A stretch of DNA of 27,713 nucleotides from CAYRTD01 sp964595055 (GCA_964595055.1 CAZQOV010000025.1:1-27713), one strand, 5' to 3'; counted from the stretch's first letter, positions 16,628 through 25,090 are shown. A program made the numbers and translations. The notes: generated by a model from the letters alone, not told the origin.

Positions 16628-17665
16628 TTATTCAAAATCAATCATAGCTTTCATCACCCCATCCTTATATTCAGTAACGAGATCGAACGCTTTCTTGGTA
16701 TCTTCAAATTTGAAGCGGTGGGTTGGCATCAGGCTTACATCAATGGTGCCGTTTTCCATCATCTTCAGTGAGGATTCAACACAATTTACCTGTCTTCTTA
16801 CATTGGTAATGGTGATCTCTTTGTGCCTTAGCTTGTCTACAGGAAAAGACCAGCGGTCGAACTCGGGAATTCCGATGATCATCAGTTTGCCGCCGGGTTT
16901 GAGAAGGTCCACGGCATTTTCTATAGCATCCTGCTGGCCGCAACATTCAAAAACAACGTCCAGCATCCGGGGTTCTTTTTTAGTAATTTCCCCGACGACA
17001 TCCATTTCATCCGGGTTTCCGGCCCATTCTGCGCCTGCTTTCCTCGCAATTTCAAGTCTTTCTGTAATTTTGTCAGTCACGTAAGCTTTCCTGGCGCCCT
17101 GAGCAATAGCAGGTAAAAGAACACTCATTCCAATAGGTCCAAACCCCAGCACTCCGATTTTTTTTCCTTTCATTGCTATGGATTGCTTAACAGCGTATAC
17201 TCCAATTGCCAGAGGTTCGGAAATGGCAGCCTGATCATAACTTAATTTTTTTGATATAGGAATGCAGGATGATTCCGGCATGACAATGTATTCACTCAGG
17301 CAGCCATCGGCTTGACCGGGGCAACCCAGAAACCTGAGGTTTCTGCAGGTATGAACACGACCTTCCAGACACTGATCACACCTAAAGCAGGGCATTGCGG
17401 GTTCAATGGCAATACGATCACCCGGTTTTATCCTGGATACTGCCTTACCTACATCAGCAACCTCTCCGGCACCTTCATGACCTACAGGAAAAGGATATTT
17501 TACCACCTGACTTCCTATTTTCCCTTTGGTATAATAATGGACATCAGATCCGCAAACTCCAAGGGTCTTCATTTTGATCAGCACATCGGTATCATTTACC
17601 ATCATAGGTTTTGGCACTTCCTTTATTTCCATTTCTCTGATACCGGTTAACATCATTACTTTCAT
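16628..17665 (-). CDS. zinc-dependent medium-chain dehydrogenase, sorbitol/threonine type
   Basis: A 345-residue NAD(P)-dependent alcohol dehydrogenase. Catalytic zinc ligands Cys38 (GVCGSDVHYY), His63 and Glu64 (GHEGAGEV) are present. The structural zinc lobe is complete, with Cys93, Cys96, Cys99 and Cys107. A Rossmann motif GFGPIG lies near residue 175. The family contains sorbitol (L-iditol) 2-dehydrogenase, xylitol dehydrogenase and threonine 3-dehydrogenase. The surrounding sugar genes favour a polyol substrate, but sequence alone does not choose. It is transcribed divergently from the GutQ-like isomerase gene, across 299 nt. Confidence 0.87.
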   Translation of the reverse strand: MKVMMLTGIREMEIKEVPKPMMVNDTDVLIKMKTLGVCGSDVHYYTKGKIGSQVVKYPFPVGHEGAGEVADVGKAVSRIKPGDRIAIEPAMPCFRCDQCLEGRVHTCRNLRFLGCPGQADGCLSEYIVMPESSCIPISKKLSYDQAAISEPLAIGVYAVKQSIAMKGKKIGVLGFGPIGMSVLLPAIAQGARKAYVTDKITERLEIARKAGAEWAGNPDEMDVVGEITKKEPRMLDVVFECCGQQDAIENAVDLLKPGGKLMIIGIPEFDRWSFPVDKLRHKEITITNVRRQVNCVESSLKMMENGTIDVSLMPTHRFKFEDTKKAFDLVTEYKDGVMKAMIDFE

Positions 17666-17822
17666 ATCTTGAGCGTTTTTAGCTATAAAAAAAGGAATTC
17701 TTGCAGAATCAGCGGACTCTTCAGTTCTTTCTTCTAATTCTCACTTCTTGTTGGCCTCATTTCTTCGGTAAAGATAATTGATAACTATAAGAAAAGCCTT
17801 CTGCCATTCTTAAAAATATGTG

Positions 17823-17830
17823 TAAATTTG
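17823..17830 (+). promoter_or_regulatory. possible -7 box for the SIS isomerase gene
   Basis: TAAATTTG matches TAnnTTTG within the 299-nt divergent gap 17666-17964. The -33 region is poor and the untranslated leader would be about 130 nt, so confidence is low. Nothing else stands out in this gap. Confidence 0.3.
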
Positions 17831-17964
17831 GACTTTGTTTTTGGCAAGAATGGTTAGGCCCAATGAACAGAAAGCTAATTCAATCTATAGATAAAATATT
17901 TTTCCTGGTCATTCAGAAGGATAAACGCTTAGTCTCTAATTAAAATAATAAAATCTTTAATTTC

Positions 17965-18585
17965 ATGTTAAAAGACCAGATAAGAACACTTCTCGACAGG
18001 GAAGCTGAGGCAATACAAAATATTCCCATTGATGATGGTTTTGAGAAAGCGGTTGAATTAATCCATACCTGTGTCCATAAAAATGGAGGCAGGGTAATTG
18101 CCAGTGGTATGGGCAAAGCAGGACAGGTAGCTAACAATATTGCGACAACCCTTAGCAGCACAGGGACACCAGCAACTTTTCTTCATCCCTCGGAGGCACA
18201 ACATGGTGACCTGGGACTTATTCGTGAAAATGATGTACTTCTTGTGCTCTCTAATTCTGGCAAAACCCGGGAAATCATAGAGCTTGTAACCCTTACCCAT
18301 AATCTATATCCCGATATCCCCGTAATTGTCATTACCGGAAATCCACAGGGAGAACTCCCTAAAACCTGTGAAGTGTTTATTTATACCGGAAATCCAAAAG
18401 AAATATGTGCCCTTGGAATCACACCAACTACATCTACTACCGCGATGACTGTAATTGGAGACGTCCTGGTAGTATTATTAATGAAAAGAATAAATTTTAC
18501 TCCCGCCGATTACGCTAAGCGCCATCATGGTGGATACCTTGGACAGATATCAAGATATAAAGCAAATCATCATGAGAATTCTTAA
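17965..18585 (+). CDS. SIS-domain sugar-phosphate isomerase, KdsD/GutQ-like
   Basis: A 206-residue single SIS domain of the KpsF/GutQ group, which interconverts ribulose 5-phosphate and arabinose 5-phosphate. Seen motifs: ASGMGKAG (46-53), HPSEAQHGDLG (74-84), SNSGKT (96-101) and PTTSTTAM near residue 151, then a C-terminal HHGGYLG. The two CBS domains of full-length KdsD are missing, as in several short homologues. In enterics GutQ belongs to the glucitol operon; here the divergent neighbour is a sorbitol-type dehydrogenase. It could serve arabinose 5-phosphate supply or a related ketose phosphate. Its 3' end overlaps the next gene by 14 nt. Confidence 0.85.
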   Translation: MLKDQIRTLLDREAEAIQNIPIDDGFEKAVELIHTCVHKNGGRVIASGMGKAGQVANNIATTLSSTGTPATFLHPSEAQHGDLGLIRENDVLLVLSNSGKTREIIELVTLTHNLYPDIPVIVITGNPQGELPKTCEVFIYTGNPKEICALGITPTTSTTAMTVIGDVLVVLLMKRINFTPADYAKRHHGGYLGQISRYKANHHENS

Positions 18586-19114
18586 AGAAAAATCAGTCGG
18601 ACTAATTGTTGATTTACAGGAAAGGTTATTTCCACATATTTTTGAGCATGAAAAGATTGAGAGAAATACCAGGGTTCTTATTGAAGGCCTGAAAATACTC
18701 GATCTGCCCATAATGGTTACCGAGCAATATAAAAAGGGTTTGGGACCAACTCTGGCGTCGGTAAGCAATGCCTTGCTGAAGAATCCATCCATTGAAAAGA
18801 TGAGTTTTTCCTGTTGCGATAATGAGAATTTCCAGGTTGAACTGGAGCGGCTAAATAAAAAGAATGTGATTATGGCAGGTATTGAAGCTCATGTATGTAT
18901 ACTTCAAACTGTGGTGGATTTGATTGAATCCGGATATCATCCTGTCGTGGTAGATGATTGTGTTTCCTCAAGGAAAGAAAATGATAAAAGAATAGCTATT
19001 GAGAGGATGAGACAAGAAGGGGCGATCATTACCACTTATGAATCCATTTTATTTGAACTTGCCAGGATAAGCGGTACAGATAGTTTTAAAGCGATTTCAA
19101 AACTGGTTAAATAG
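18572..19114 (+). CDS. isochorismatase-fold cysteine hydrolase
   Basis: A 180-residue hydrolase of the isochorismatase/nicotinamidase superfamily. The family's Asp-Lys-Cys triad can be placed as Asp14 (LIVDLQ), Lys76 (EKMSFS) and Cys109 (GIEAHVC). The sequence resembles the YcaC-like group with no settled substrate. I chose ATG 18572 because residues before it would not belong to the fold; this start lies inside the last codons of the isomerase gene, with a 14-nt overlap, so translation is probably coupled. Why a hydrolase of this kind is tied to a sugar-phosphate isomerase is unclear. Confidence 0.86.
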   Translation: MRILKEKSVGLIVDLQERLFPHIFEHEKIERNTRVLIEGLKILDLPIMVTEQYKKGLGPTLASVSNALLKNPSIEKMSFSCCDNENFQVELERLNKKNVIMAGIEAHVCILQTVVDLIESGYHPVVVDDCVSSRKENDKRIAIERMRQEGAIITTYESILFELARISGTDSFKAISKLVK

Positions 19115-19273
19115 GGACGAGCCCGGTTAAATTTCTAATAGGGACTGTAAAAAGACTTATAAATACAGGTGAGGAAAAAGCAATTATGAAAGTGTATAAA
19201 ACAGCATGGTAATAGATTACGAAAAGTCTATATACCAGTTTAAACAAGAAAAATATAGAATAAACAAAATAAT

Positions 19274-20194
19274 ATGAAAGTTTATACGATTGGGGAAACG
19301 GTCCTGGATATCATTTTTAAGGACAATCTGCCTATATCCGCAAAAGCAGGAGGTTCCATGCTAAATTCGTCGGTTAGTCTCGGGCGTCTTGGGGTGGATG
19401 TGAACTTTATCAGCGATTATGGTAAGGATCAGGTGGGAGATCTAATTGATCATTTTCTGAGAGATAATAATGTGAATGCCGATCTGGTAGTAAGGTTTGA
19501 TCACCATAATTCTGCTCTTGCTCTTGCTTTTTTAGATGGGAATAATGATGCGTCTTATACTTTTTATAAAGATTTTCCGGAAAACAGACTGAAGGGACTG
19601 TCGGTAGATTTTCATAGTACTGATTATTTGGTATTTGGTAGTTTTTTTGCGATCACTGATGCACTTAGGGAGAGTCTTTTAAAACTCCTTTATAAAGCGA
19701 GAGAAGCGGGAACAACGATTATTTATGACCCTAATTTCAGAAGACCACATTTACATGAACTTAACAAAGTGAAGCCCTGGATTTTGGAGAACATTCAGTT
19801 TGCTGATATTGTAAAGGGATCGGATGAGGATTTCAAATTAATCTTCAGTATCCATAATCCTGATGAAGCCTATATTCAGGTGAAAAATGCAGGAAGTGAT
19901 AATATTATTTATACAACAGGAGCAGGAGATGTATATATCCATACTCCTGAAGTAAGCTTGCAGGTCGATGTACCCCCAATTCAAGCCTTGAGTACTATAG
20001 GAGCCGGAGATAGTTTTAATGCCGGTATTGTTTATTCTCTTTTGAAAAATAAATACCATGCACCTGACCTAAAGTACTTATCTTCAAATGCATGGAGGGA
20101 AATTGTGAAAAATGGTATTTCCTTTGCCGCGGATGTATGCATGCAATATGATAACTATATTTCCAGGGAGTTTGCGTCAAAAGTATTGTCGTAA
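19274..20194 (+). CDS. PfkB-family carbohydrate kinase
   Basis: A 306-residue ribokinase-fold kinase. The N-terminal glycine pair and substrate region are at AGGSMLNSSVSLGRLG (25-40). The C-terminal ATP/catalytic motif TIGAGDSFNAG (241-251) contains the base Asp246. Fructokinase is the commonest activity of such proteins, but ribokinase-like or 2-keto-sugar activity cannot be excluded. It follows the hydrolase gene after 159 nt in the same direction. Upstream, at 19187, an out-of-context ATG begins with nearly the same bases as this gene's start. Confidence 0.87.
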   Translation: MKVYTIGETVLDIIFKDNLPISAKAGGSMLNSSVSLGRLGVDVNFISDYGKDQVGDLIDHFLRDNNVNADLVVRFDHHNSALALAFLDGNNDASYTFYKDFPENRLKGLSVDFHSTDYLVFGSFFAITDALRESLLKLLYKAREAGTTIIYDPNFRRPHLHELNKVKPWILENIQFADIVKGSDEDFKLIFSIHNPDEAYIQVKNAGSDNIIYTTGAGDVYIHTPEVSLQVDVPPIQALSTIGAGDSFNAGIVYSLLKNKYHAPDLKYLSSNAWREIVKNGISFAADVCMQYDNYISREFASKVLS

Positions 20195-20458
20195 ACAGAG
20201 AAAAAGGGATTTTAACTGGTGCATTTCGCTTTCCTCCCTGACATTCTCCAGTTTTTTGAGGCTTGGGCCTTCCCAAGATACCGGGTAATCCAGTCCTTTT
20301 CCACTTAAATACATCCTTCCGGGATTACCGGGATCATTTATCCTGATCTCATTACTTTGCTCTTCTTTCAAAAGTCCCATGAACATGAGTTTGTACCAAT
20401 CAATTAATTCCGGTGCCGAGGGGAATTCTGAAAGAATATTTTTGCCATTTAGCCTAAT
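20177..20458 (-). pseudogene. possible gene remnant, unidentified
   Basis: The minus strand is open for about 94 codons from 20458 to 20177, with its first ATG at 20386. Codon choice is gene-like. Stretches such as SEFPSAPELIDWYKLMF and NPGRMYLSGKGLDYPVSWEG read like real protein. No family was recognised, and the frame has no credible start; it begins after a stop at 20459-20461. It overlaps the last 18 nt of the kinase gene. It may be the tail of a decayed gene, or a chance frame. Confidence 0.35.
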
Positions 20459-20544
20459 TCATTCATGAATATTTTTATCAAACTAATTGGGCTAACCTGC
20501 ATTTGCTTAGGAATTTCTGTATGTTGATAAAAAGTTCAGGTTAG
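20451..20544. repeat. two adjacent hairpins with complementary loops
   Basis: Hairpin one pairs 20451-20459 with 20485-20493 (9 bp, one G-U). Hairpin two pairs 20492-20499 with 20537-20544 (8 perfect bp). The loop of the first contains TTTTTATCAA (20472-20481) and the loop of the second TTGATAAAAA (20524-20533), a perfect 10-bp complement. On the minus strand this lies directly at and after the stop codon of the aldo/keto reductase gene. No T run follows, so it is not a plain terminator. Confidence 0.5.
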
Positions 20545-21530
20545 ATATCTAAATTTAAATTATCGAGTTTTGAATTAATGATTTCTATTTCTTCTTTTTC
20601 CAGGAGAAAATCAGTGGCACCAATGTTATCTTTCACCTGATCAGCATTTCGGGCTCCTGCAAGTACTGCGTTTATACCCGGCTGCTCCATGGTCCATCGT
20701 AATACCAGCTGAGCCAGGGTTATATTTTTATCCCCTGCAATTTCTTTGATATCCTCCAGGAAAGCATTTACTTTCTTTATATTATCGGGTTTAAAGTAGG
20801 GTGAATCTGCCCGGGAATCTCCGGTGTTAAAATCGTGATCGGGAGAAAATTTACCCGTCAGCAATCCTCTTTGCATGGGGGAGTAAGCAAGGATTCCAAG
20901 CTCATTGGATCTGCAGAAGGGAACGACTTCATTTTCAATATCTCTTTTGACCATGCTGTAAGGTACCTGGTTAGAAACAATTGGAGCATATTGCAGGGCC
21001 TCAGCCAGTAGTTCAGCATCATAATTGCATACAGCTGCATGCCTGATCTTACCTTGCTTTATCAATACATTAAATGCTTCCATGGTTTCCTCAAGGGGAT
21101 CAGAAGTAGGCCAGTGAAGCTGGTAAAGATCTATATAGTCCGTGCCTAACCTTCTGAGGCTATCTTCACACTCACGAATAATGGATTTTTTTGTTCCATT
21201 TTTATAAATATCTATGGATTTACCATTGGGATCCTCAGTACTGAAATAAAACTCACCTGCATTTTCTCCCCATTTTAAACCGCATTTTGTGAGAATTTCC
21301 ACTTGATCTCGTTTCCCTTTTATGGCTTTGCCTACCAGTAATTCACTGGCGCCCATTCCATAAACCGGGGCTGTGTCAATGCTTGTCATTCCATTATCAA
21401 TGGCGGTATTTATTGCTTCGAGTGCATCATTTCTTTTGGCACCCCCCCACATGAAACCTCCAATTGCCCAGGCTCCAAATGTTACAGGAGTGATGAATAA
21501 ATCTGTGTTCTTTATTTTTCTTTTGTCCAT
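20541..21530 (-). CDS. aldo/keto reductase
   Basis: A 329-residue NADPH-type oxidoreductase of the AKR superfamily (YajO/YghZ-like branch). The catalytic tetrad is visible: Asp52 and Tyr57 in SIDTAPVYGMG, the Lys in ILTKCG, and the His in YQLHWP. The C-terminal cofactor region ends with VLAGARNADQVKDN. I chose ATG 21530 (MDKRKIKNTD); an in-frame ATG 42 nt upstream would overlap the HAD gene. It is the last gene of the operon 24318-20541, 13 nt after the HAD gene. It may reduce a sugar or an aldehyde formed in the pathway. Confidence 0.9.
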   Translation of the reverse strand: MDKRKIKNTDLFITPVTFGAWAIGGFMWGGAKRNDALEAINTAIDNGMTSIDTAPVYGMGASELLVGKAIKGKRDQVEILTKCGLKWGENAGEFYFSTEDPNGKSIDIYKNGTKKSIIRECEDSLRRLGTDYIDLYQLHWPTSDPLEETMEAFNVLIKQGKIRHAAVCNYDAELLAEALQYAPIVSNQVPYSMVKRDIENEVVPFCRSNELGILAYSPMQRGLLTGKFSPDHDFNTGDSRADSPYFKPDNIKKVNAFLEDIKEIAGDKNITLAQLVLRWTMEQPGINAVLAGARNADQVKDNIGATDFLLEKEEIEIINSKLDNLNLDI

Positions 21531-21543
21531 AATATATATTAAT

Positions 21544-22215
21544 TTACCATTCAAGACATTCTCCCGGGGCATCGGCCAAGGTACCGGAAACCCATTCAGC
21601 GTCAGGAAAACTCGCTGAATGAAAGCTTGTTGTTAATGCCAGGCATTTGCAACCAGCCGATTTCGCGGCTTTAACTCCGCTTACCGCATCTTCAACTACC
21701 AGGCATGAGGCTGTATCAACCCCCAGTTTAGCAGCAGCTTTGATAAAGATCTCGGGATCCGGTTTTTTATTTTTCACCTCCAGACCGTTAATGGTGGCAT
21801 CAAAGTCGGATTCAGAAAATCCGATCTCTTTCAGGTTTAAATCCATCTTAATTTTATCAGCCGATGTAGCTACTGCTATTTTTAAGCCCTTTGTTTTGCA
21901 TAGAGAAATAAATTCATTTACACCGGGTAGAGGGCTTAGGTTTCCTTTAATTAAATCTGCATAGATTTCATAGGCTCGGGCTTTATCTTTTTTCAAATGA
22001 AAAGGAATCTCTCGTTTTTCAGCGACGCCGCCAAGAAACCGGTTTTCTCCCATTCCTGTAAACTCTTTGAAGTCTCCATATTTCACTTCATATCCTTTTT
22101 CACGGAACATTTCCATCCCGGCACGCGTAATGTATTCCTCAGAATCCAGAAGTACCCCATCCATGTCAAATAATACCGCTTTGATCATTCCTGAGGTATT
22201 TTTATCCTTTGGCAT
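21544..22215 (-). CDS. HAD hydrolase, beta-phosphoglucomutase-like
   Basis: A 223-residue HAD-superfamily protein, subclass I with a helical cap. The nucleophile and acid/base pair is Asp17/Asp19 in VLFDMDGVLLDSEE. Motif II is the Thr/Ser in AVATSAD, motif III the Lys in NKKPDPEIF, and motif IV VEDAVSGV. The group includes beta-phosphoglucomutase and small sugar-phosphate phosphatases such as 2-deoxyglucose- and hexitol-phosphatases. An alternative start at Met10 removes nine residues. It lies between the NagD-like gene (91 nt upstream) and the reductase (13 nt downstream). Confidence 0.88.
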   Translation of the reverse strand: MPKDKNTSGMIKAVLFDMDGVLLDSEEYITRAGMEMFREKGYEVKYGDFKEFTGMGENRFLGGVAEKREIPFHLKKDKARAYEIYADLIKGNLSPLPGVNEFISLCKTKGLKIAVATSADKIKMDLNLKEIGFSESDFDATINGLEVKNKKPDPEIFIKAAAKLGVDTASCLVVEDAVSGVKAAKSAGCKCLALTTSFHSASFPDAEWVSGTLADAPGECLEW

Positions 22216-22306
22216 ATTGCAGTTCTATTCTAATATTGTATTTGTAGTTTATAAAATACAACCATTAATTCTCCTGCTTGTTCTAAACTGATGCTGATTT
22301 TCCAAA

Positions 22307-23107
22307 TTAACTTCTTTCACCTACAATTTCACCTACTCCATTTAAGACATAGTGAGGACGGTAAGCAAAATCTTCCATGGTTCGCTCATTGGTTATGCCG
22401 CTTAAAACCAGACAGGTATCTATCTCAGATTCAATTCCGGCAATAATATCCGTATCCATACGATCCCCGATTATTACACTGTCTTCTCTGCGTAAGCCCA
22501 GTTTTTTCAAAGCAATTCTCATCATCAGGGGATTGGGCTTACCAACAAAATATGCACTTTTTCCTGTAGCAAGCTCTATAGGGGCAATGAGGGCTTTTGT
22601 TGCCGGAGCAATTCCGTTTTCAATAGGACCGGTAACATCGGGATTGGTTCCAATTAACTTTGCACCAGTTAAAACAAGATTGACTGCATGTTCGATTCTT
22701 TCATAAGAATAGGACTTCGATTCTCCGATCACAACATAATCAGGATCTACGTTATTCATGGTGTAGCCAACATTATAAAGGGCATTGATAAGCCCCGCTT
22801 CACCTACAATATAGGCACTGCCTTTGGGTTTTTGACTGGCAAGAAATGATGCGGTTGCGAGGGCACTGGTATAGAAATGGTTTCGGTCAACAGAAATTCC
22901 TAACCTGAAAAGTTTCTCTTGTAACTCTTTTGGGGTACGCTCACTGCTGTTGGTAAGAAAAATGAATTGCTTATTGTTTTTCTTCAACCAGTCTACAAAA
23001 TCTTTAACCCCGGGTAAAAGCATATTTCCGTGATAGATGACTCCGTCCATATCACAGATAAAGCCTTTCTTATTTCTTAGTTCTTTAAGGTCAATGTTTT
23101 TTGTCAT
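22307..23107 (-). CDS. HAD-IIA (NagD-like) phosphatase
   Basis: A 266-residue HAD protein with the larger C2a cap. It has Asp19/Asp21 in FICDMDGVIYHG, the motif II Thr in IFLTNSSERTP, the Lys in FVGKPNPLMM, and the acidic motif VIIGDRMDTDI. NagD-type enzymes remove phosphate from nucleotides and small sugar phosphates. The start codon overlaps the stop codon of the polyol-dehydrogenase-like gene by 4 nt (ATGA), so the two are translationally coupled, which suggests they act on the same phosphorylated compound. Confidence 0.9.
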   Translation of the reverse strand: MTKNIDLKELRNKKGFICDMDGVIYHGNMLLPGVKDFVDWLKKNNKQFIFLTNSSERTPKELQEKLFRLGISVDRNHFYTSALATASFLASQKPKGSAYIVGEAGLINALYNVGYTMNNVDPDYVVIGESKSYSYERIEHAVNLVLTGAKLIGTNPDVTGPIENGIAPATKALIAPIELATGKSAYFVGKPNPLMMRIALKKLGLRREDSVIIGDRMDTDIIAGIESEIDTCLVLSGITNERTMEDFAYRPHYVLNGVGEIVGERS

Positions 23108-24318
23108 TTTATCAGGTTTTCTTTTATTCGTTCATTCATATTCATTCCAAGGAAAATGAGATCACTATCTTTGTCTGGATCAAATTTACAATGCTTTGTA
23201 AGTATACGCGACAAATCACGATTATATTTAGTTAAAAAATCCCGGTCAGATTTAGGCATCTCGTTATTTTCATCTTTAGCATCAAAATAAATTCCGGAGA
23301 TCAGTACTTTCATGATATTTTTACATGGCAATTTGTTTTTGGCGGCGTATGTGATAATTTTTACCAGCGGGCTAGCGGTTCCTAACTGTTTACCTATGTT
23401 ACAACCTACACTAAGGAGGGTGTTCTTTAAAGCCGGGTTGGCGAATCGTATCAAAAGGTCATTGATATGGTCTGTTAAACCCGACCGGCTATGCTCTTCC
23501 GGATGCATATGCATCAAAATATGGGCGGCTTCCTGCATTGCTCTGGATACGGCATTATGGATCTCATTATCTTCCATGGCTTGCCAGGTAAATCTGGATT
23601 TCGGATTTTTAATATAGGCAAGATACGCCAATGCAGTATGTCCAAGGTCCTGGATAAAAAATTTTCTGTCCGCCCAGGCTTTAATATTTTCTTTGGGTAC
23701 AAGTCCTTCAATATCCGGCACTGGATTCAGAAATCCGTTTTTATCCAGAATAAGGGTATTAAACGATTCTGCGTATATTCGAAGGGGATCTTCTTCCAGC
23801 TCTTCCCGTGTCATCTGCGGGAGCATTGTTCCAATACTGCTTTCAATTAACCCTAGATAGTTACTTAACGGGAAATCGGGAGGCAGACTGCTTTTCAAAT
23901 GGGTCCGGATTTTCCGTGGTGTATCTTTCAAGCTTCCGGTAACTATGATATCCAGAGGCGTGTGATATTTACATTCGACCCTCTTTTTCAAGCCATTAGC
24001 AATCAGGTCAGATGCTTTTTTGAGATTGGATTCGCCAATGGAAATTGTTGCCAGATCCGCTCCCATTATTTCATTTTCAATCGCGTCAGTTTCATGGGTA
24101 TGAAAAGCTTTAAATTCTTTAATCTCCGTGATTTGATCTGTACGGCCTTTTACAATTATCTTGTAGGAATTTTTTTCTTTAAGCAGATCTATCCGTGTTT
24201 TGTCACTGTCAATAAAACAAATATCATAACCTGCAGAATAAAATAATTTGGCGATCAGGGATCGGTTCATTCGACCGGCTCCAAATAAAAGAATTTTTTT
24301 TTTCAAGGTGTAATTCAT
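23104..24318 (-). CDS. mannitol-1-phosphate dehydrogenase-like protein
   Basis: A 404-residue member of the mannitol dehydrogenase family (long-chain polyol dehydrogenases). The N-terminal NAD motif is LLFGAGRMNRSLI. In the C-terminal domain the catalytic helix reads RKFFIQDLGHTALAYLAY: Lys219 and His227 match the family's K-x4-N-x2-H motif, but the Asn is Asp224. The best-studied members interconvert fructose 6-phosphate and mannitol 1-phosphate. The Asp for Asn change in the oxyanion-hole position makes a changed substrate or reaction possible. It is the first gene of the operon with two HAD phosphatases and an aldo/keto reductase. Confidence 0.82.
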   Translation of the reverse strand: MNYTLKKKILLFGAGRMNRSLIAKLFYSAGYDICFIDSDKTRIDLLKEKNSYKIIVKGRTDQITEIKEFKAFHTHETDAIENEIMGADLATISIGESNLKKASDLIANGLKKRVECKYHTPLDIIVTGSLKDTPRKIRTHLKSSLPPDFPLSNYLGLIESSIGTMLPQMTREELEEDPLRIYAESFNTLILDKNGFLNPVPDIEGLVPKENIKAWADRKFFIQDLGHTALAYLAYIKNPKSRFTWQAMEDNEIHNAVSRAMQEAAHILMHMHPEEHSRSGLTDHINDLLIRFANPALKNTLLSVGCNIGKQLGTASPLVKIITYAAKNKLPCKNIMKVLISGIYFDAKDENNEMPKSDRDFLTKYNRDLSRILTKHCKFDPDKDSDLIFLGMNMNERIKENLIK

Positions 24319-24337
24319 GGTGGCTATTCCCTGTTGA

Positions 24338-24354
24338 CAAAAATAACAAAAATA
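24338..24354 (-). promoter_or_regulatory. two possible -7 boxes for the polyol-dehydrogenase operon
   Basis: On the minus strand TATTTTTG occurs twice (plus 24354-24347 and 24345-24338), both fitting TAnnTTTG, 20-29 nt upstream of the start codon. A matching -33 box was not found. Confidence 0.3.
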
Positions 24355-24490
24355 GGAAGGATGGAAAATAGTAAGGTCATTATTATAACAATCAGGTTAG
24401 GATTCTGCCATATTTTATCCATCAAAGATTTTGTTCGTGTCTGTTTCGTCAACTAGCGGGAAAGTTAAGGATATTATGGGCTGTCACTGG

Positions 24491-25090
24491 TTAATGTTGA
24501 TTAAGATGTTCAACATTGTTGAAGGTTATTTTTTCGAAATCCCCGTTTTCATATACCTGATAAATACTGATGCTTGCATTCATTAATCTTGGAAGGCTGG
24601 TGTAACCCACATGACCAGAATTTTCAAGTAAGGAAATCAATGCCTTACCTGTTCCTCCGTGCAGGACAAGAAGGACGGTGTCATCAGGATGGGCTGCAAT
24701 CATTAACTCGAGTATTTTTTCTGCACGCTTTAAAAGAGCTTCAACCGATTCGCCTTCTTCGGTATGAAGAATAAGGGGCTTTTTTTCATTTTCAGGATGA
24801 ATCAGTTCATCTCTTTTTTTTCCTTCCAGTTCACCCAGATTTCTTTCTCTCATTATTTCAAGAAAACGGACCGGCACTCCCGGATGATATTTAACGATCT
24901 CTGCTGTTGTATCCACAGCTCGAGCCAGATCACTGGAATAAATATTCCGGATTCTTTCCGATCTTAAGGTCCTGGCTAATTTTTTTGCCTGCTCCATTCC
25001 CTCTGAAGAAAGTTTTCCCGGGCGGTGTCCCTGAATTATGCCCTGACTGTTTTCAATAGTTTCCGCGTGTCTGACGATAATAAGTTTCAT
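24491..25090 (-). CDS. histidine phosphatase (phosphoglycerate mutase-like)
   Basis: A 199-residue member of the histidine phosphatase superfamily. It begins MKLIIVRHAETIEN with the phospho-accepting His8 in RHAET; the second histidine is in LLVLHGGTG near residue 153. The group includes cofactor-dependent phosphoglycerate mutase, alpha-ribazole phosphatase and broad phosphatases; substrate is not predictable. I chose ATG 25090, which gives the usual N-terminus; a frame reaching back to 25225 would add 45 unrelated residues. TAAATTTG on the minus strand (plus 25143-25136) is a possible -7 box. It lies 172 nt upstream of the polyol operon and may be co-transcribed. Confidence 0.88.
   Translation of the reverse strand: MKLIIVRHAETIENSQGIIQGHRPGKLSSEGMEQAKKLARTLRSERIRNIYSSDLARAVDTTAEIVKYHPGVPVRFLEIMRERNLGELEGKKRDELIHPENEKKPLILHTEEGESVEALLKRAEKILELMIAAHPDDTVLLVLHGGTGKALISLLENSGHVGYTSLPRLMNASISIYQVYENGDFEKITFNNVEHLNQH

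Noticed and set aside
19187..19213. Short leader peptide or duplicated start before the PfkB kinase
   Set aside because: An ATG frame of eight codons resembles the kinase start, but there is no terminator or alternative helix after it and the similarity is only about 17 nt.
20486..20547. Integron attC-like site
   Set aside because: GTTAGAT at 20541-20547 region fits the right core box, but the left core box is imperfect, inner boxes are not complementary, and there is no integrase or cassette nearby.
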